Origin: Flavobacteriaceae bacterium UBA3478
GTDB lineage: Bacteria; Bacteroidota; Bacteroidia; Flavobacteriales; Flavobacteriaceae
Assembly (NCBI GenBank): GCA_002381155.1
Contig: DFQX01000089.1
Coordinates: 33,630-40,462, forward strand
Reading direction: 5' to 3'
DNA: 6,833 nucleotides
In this document: piece after piece, positions 6,801-6,833 of the stretch
Layout of the letters: each line of letters begins with the position of its first letter
Position numbering within the stretch: the stretch's first letter is position 1
Notes under the pieces: generated by a model
The model's database searches: none
The model's input: the letters and a program-made list of their open reading frames with translations, nothing else
Told to the model about the DNA's origin: nothing
Program-made: the position numbers and the translations under genes

Positions 6801-6833
6801 TTAGGCCTTTTCGGTATTTCTTACTTTGACATG
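6801..6833 (-). CDS. actB: ACIII iron-sulfur subunit ActB, C-terminal end only (partial)
   Basis: Only the last ten codons and a TAA stop are in the window, reading HVKVRNTEKA on the minus strand. The frame is open to the right edge. ActB is the large peripheral subunit of Alternative Complex III, with a molybdopterin-oxidoreductase-like part lacking the cofactor and a ferredoxin-like part carrying Fe-S clusters that pass electrons from the quinol site to the hemes. The identification rests on position, directly upstream of actC with a 21-nt gap, and on my recollection that flavobacterial ActB proteins end in a similar KVRN-type tail. The fragment is too short to prove the family by itself; extending the sequence to the right would settle it. 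Confidence 0.6.
   Translation of the reverse strand, partial: HVKVRNTEKA

Noticed and set aside
1..6833. Novel defence, mobile or biosynthetic system
   Set aside because: Every base outside short gaps belongs to recognisable respiratory genes on one strand with uniform style; no transposase, repeat array, RNA gene or unknown ORF was found.

Overview
The window is a single, fully minus-strand respiratory operon segment. It runs right to left: end of actB (6801-6833, partial), actC, actD, actE, actF, coxB, and coxA (1-1661, cut by the window's left edge). The first five genes encode part of Alternative Complex III (ACIII), the quinol:electron-acceptor oxidoreductase that replaces the cytochrome bc1 complex in many bacteria. 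The last two encode subunits II and I of an aa3-type (A1 family) heme-copper cytochrome c oxidase.

The organism is most likely a member of Bacteroidota, probably Flavobacteriales-like. This rests on the gene order actABCDEF-coxB-coxA, the CuA-site sequence CNKICG...HYNM, the His-rich N-terminal loop of ActF, a moderately AT-rich composition and mostly absent Shine-Dalgarno sequences. I cannot name a genus.

The layout is very compact. Gaps between genes are 21 nt (actB-actC), 1 nt (actC-actD), 3 nt (actD-actE), 10 nt (actE-actF), 21 nt (actF-coxB) and 46 nt (coxB-coxA). Nothing resembling a terminator lies in any of them, so one polycistronic transcript is the simplest reading. No stretch over 300 bases lacks a gene. 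I see no RNA gene, mobile element or CRISPR array, and no plus-strand gene.

Functionally, ActC and ActF are NrfD-like membrane subunits expected to oxidise menaquinol. Electrons pass through the Fe-S protein ActB and heme proteins ActA/ActE to the CuA centre of CoxB, then to heme a and the heme a3-CuB site of CoxA, where O2 is reduced. CoxB has no fused cytochrome c domain, and co-transcription with ACIII fits the ACIII-aa3 supercomplex known from Flavobacterium johnsoniae. All metal ligands and proton-channel residues I checked in CoxA are present. This looks like an intact, housekeeping aerobic chain rather than a new system; the findings are modest local oddities.
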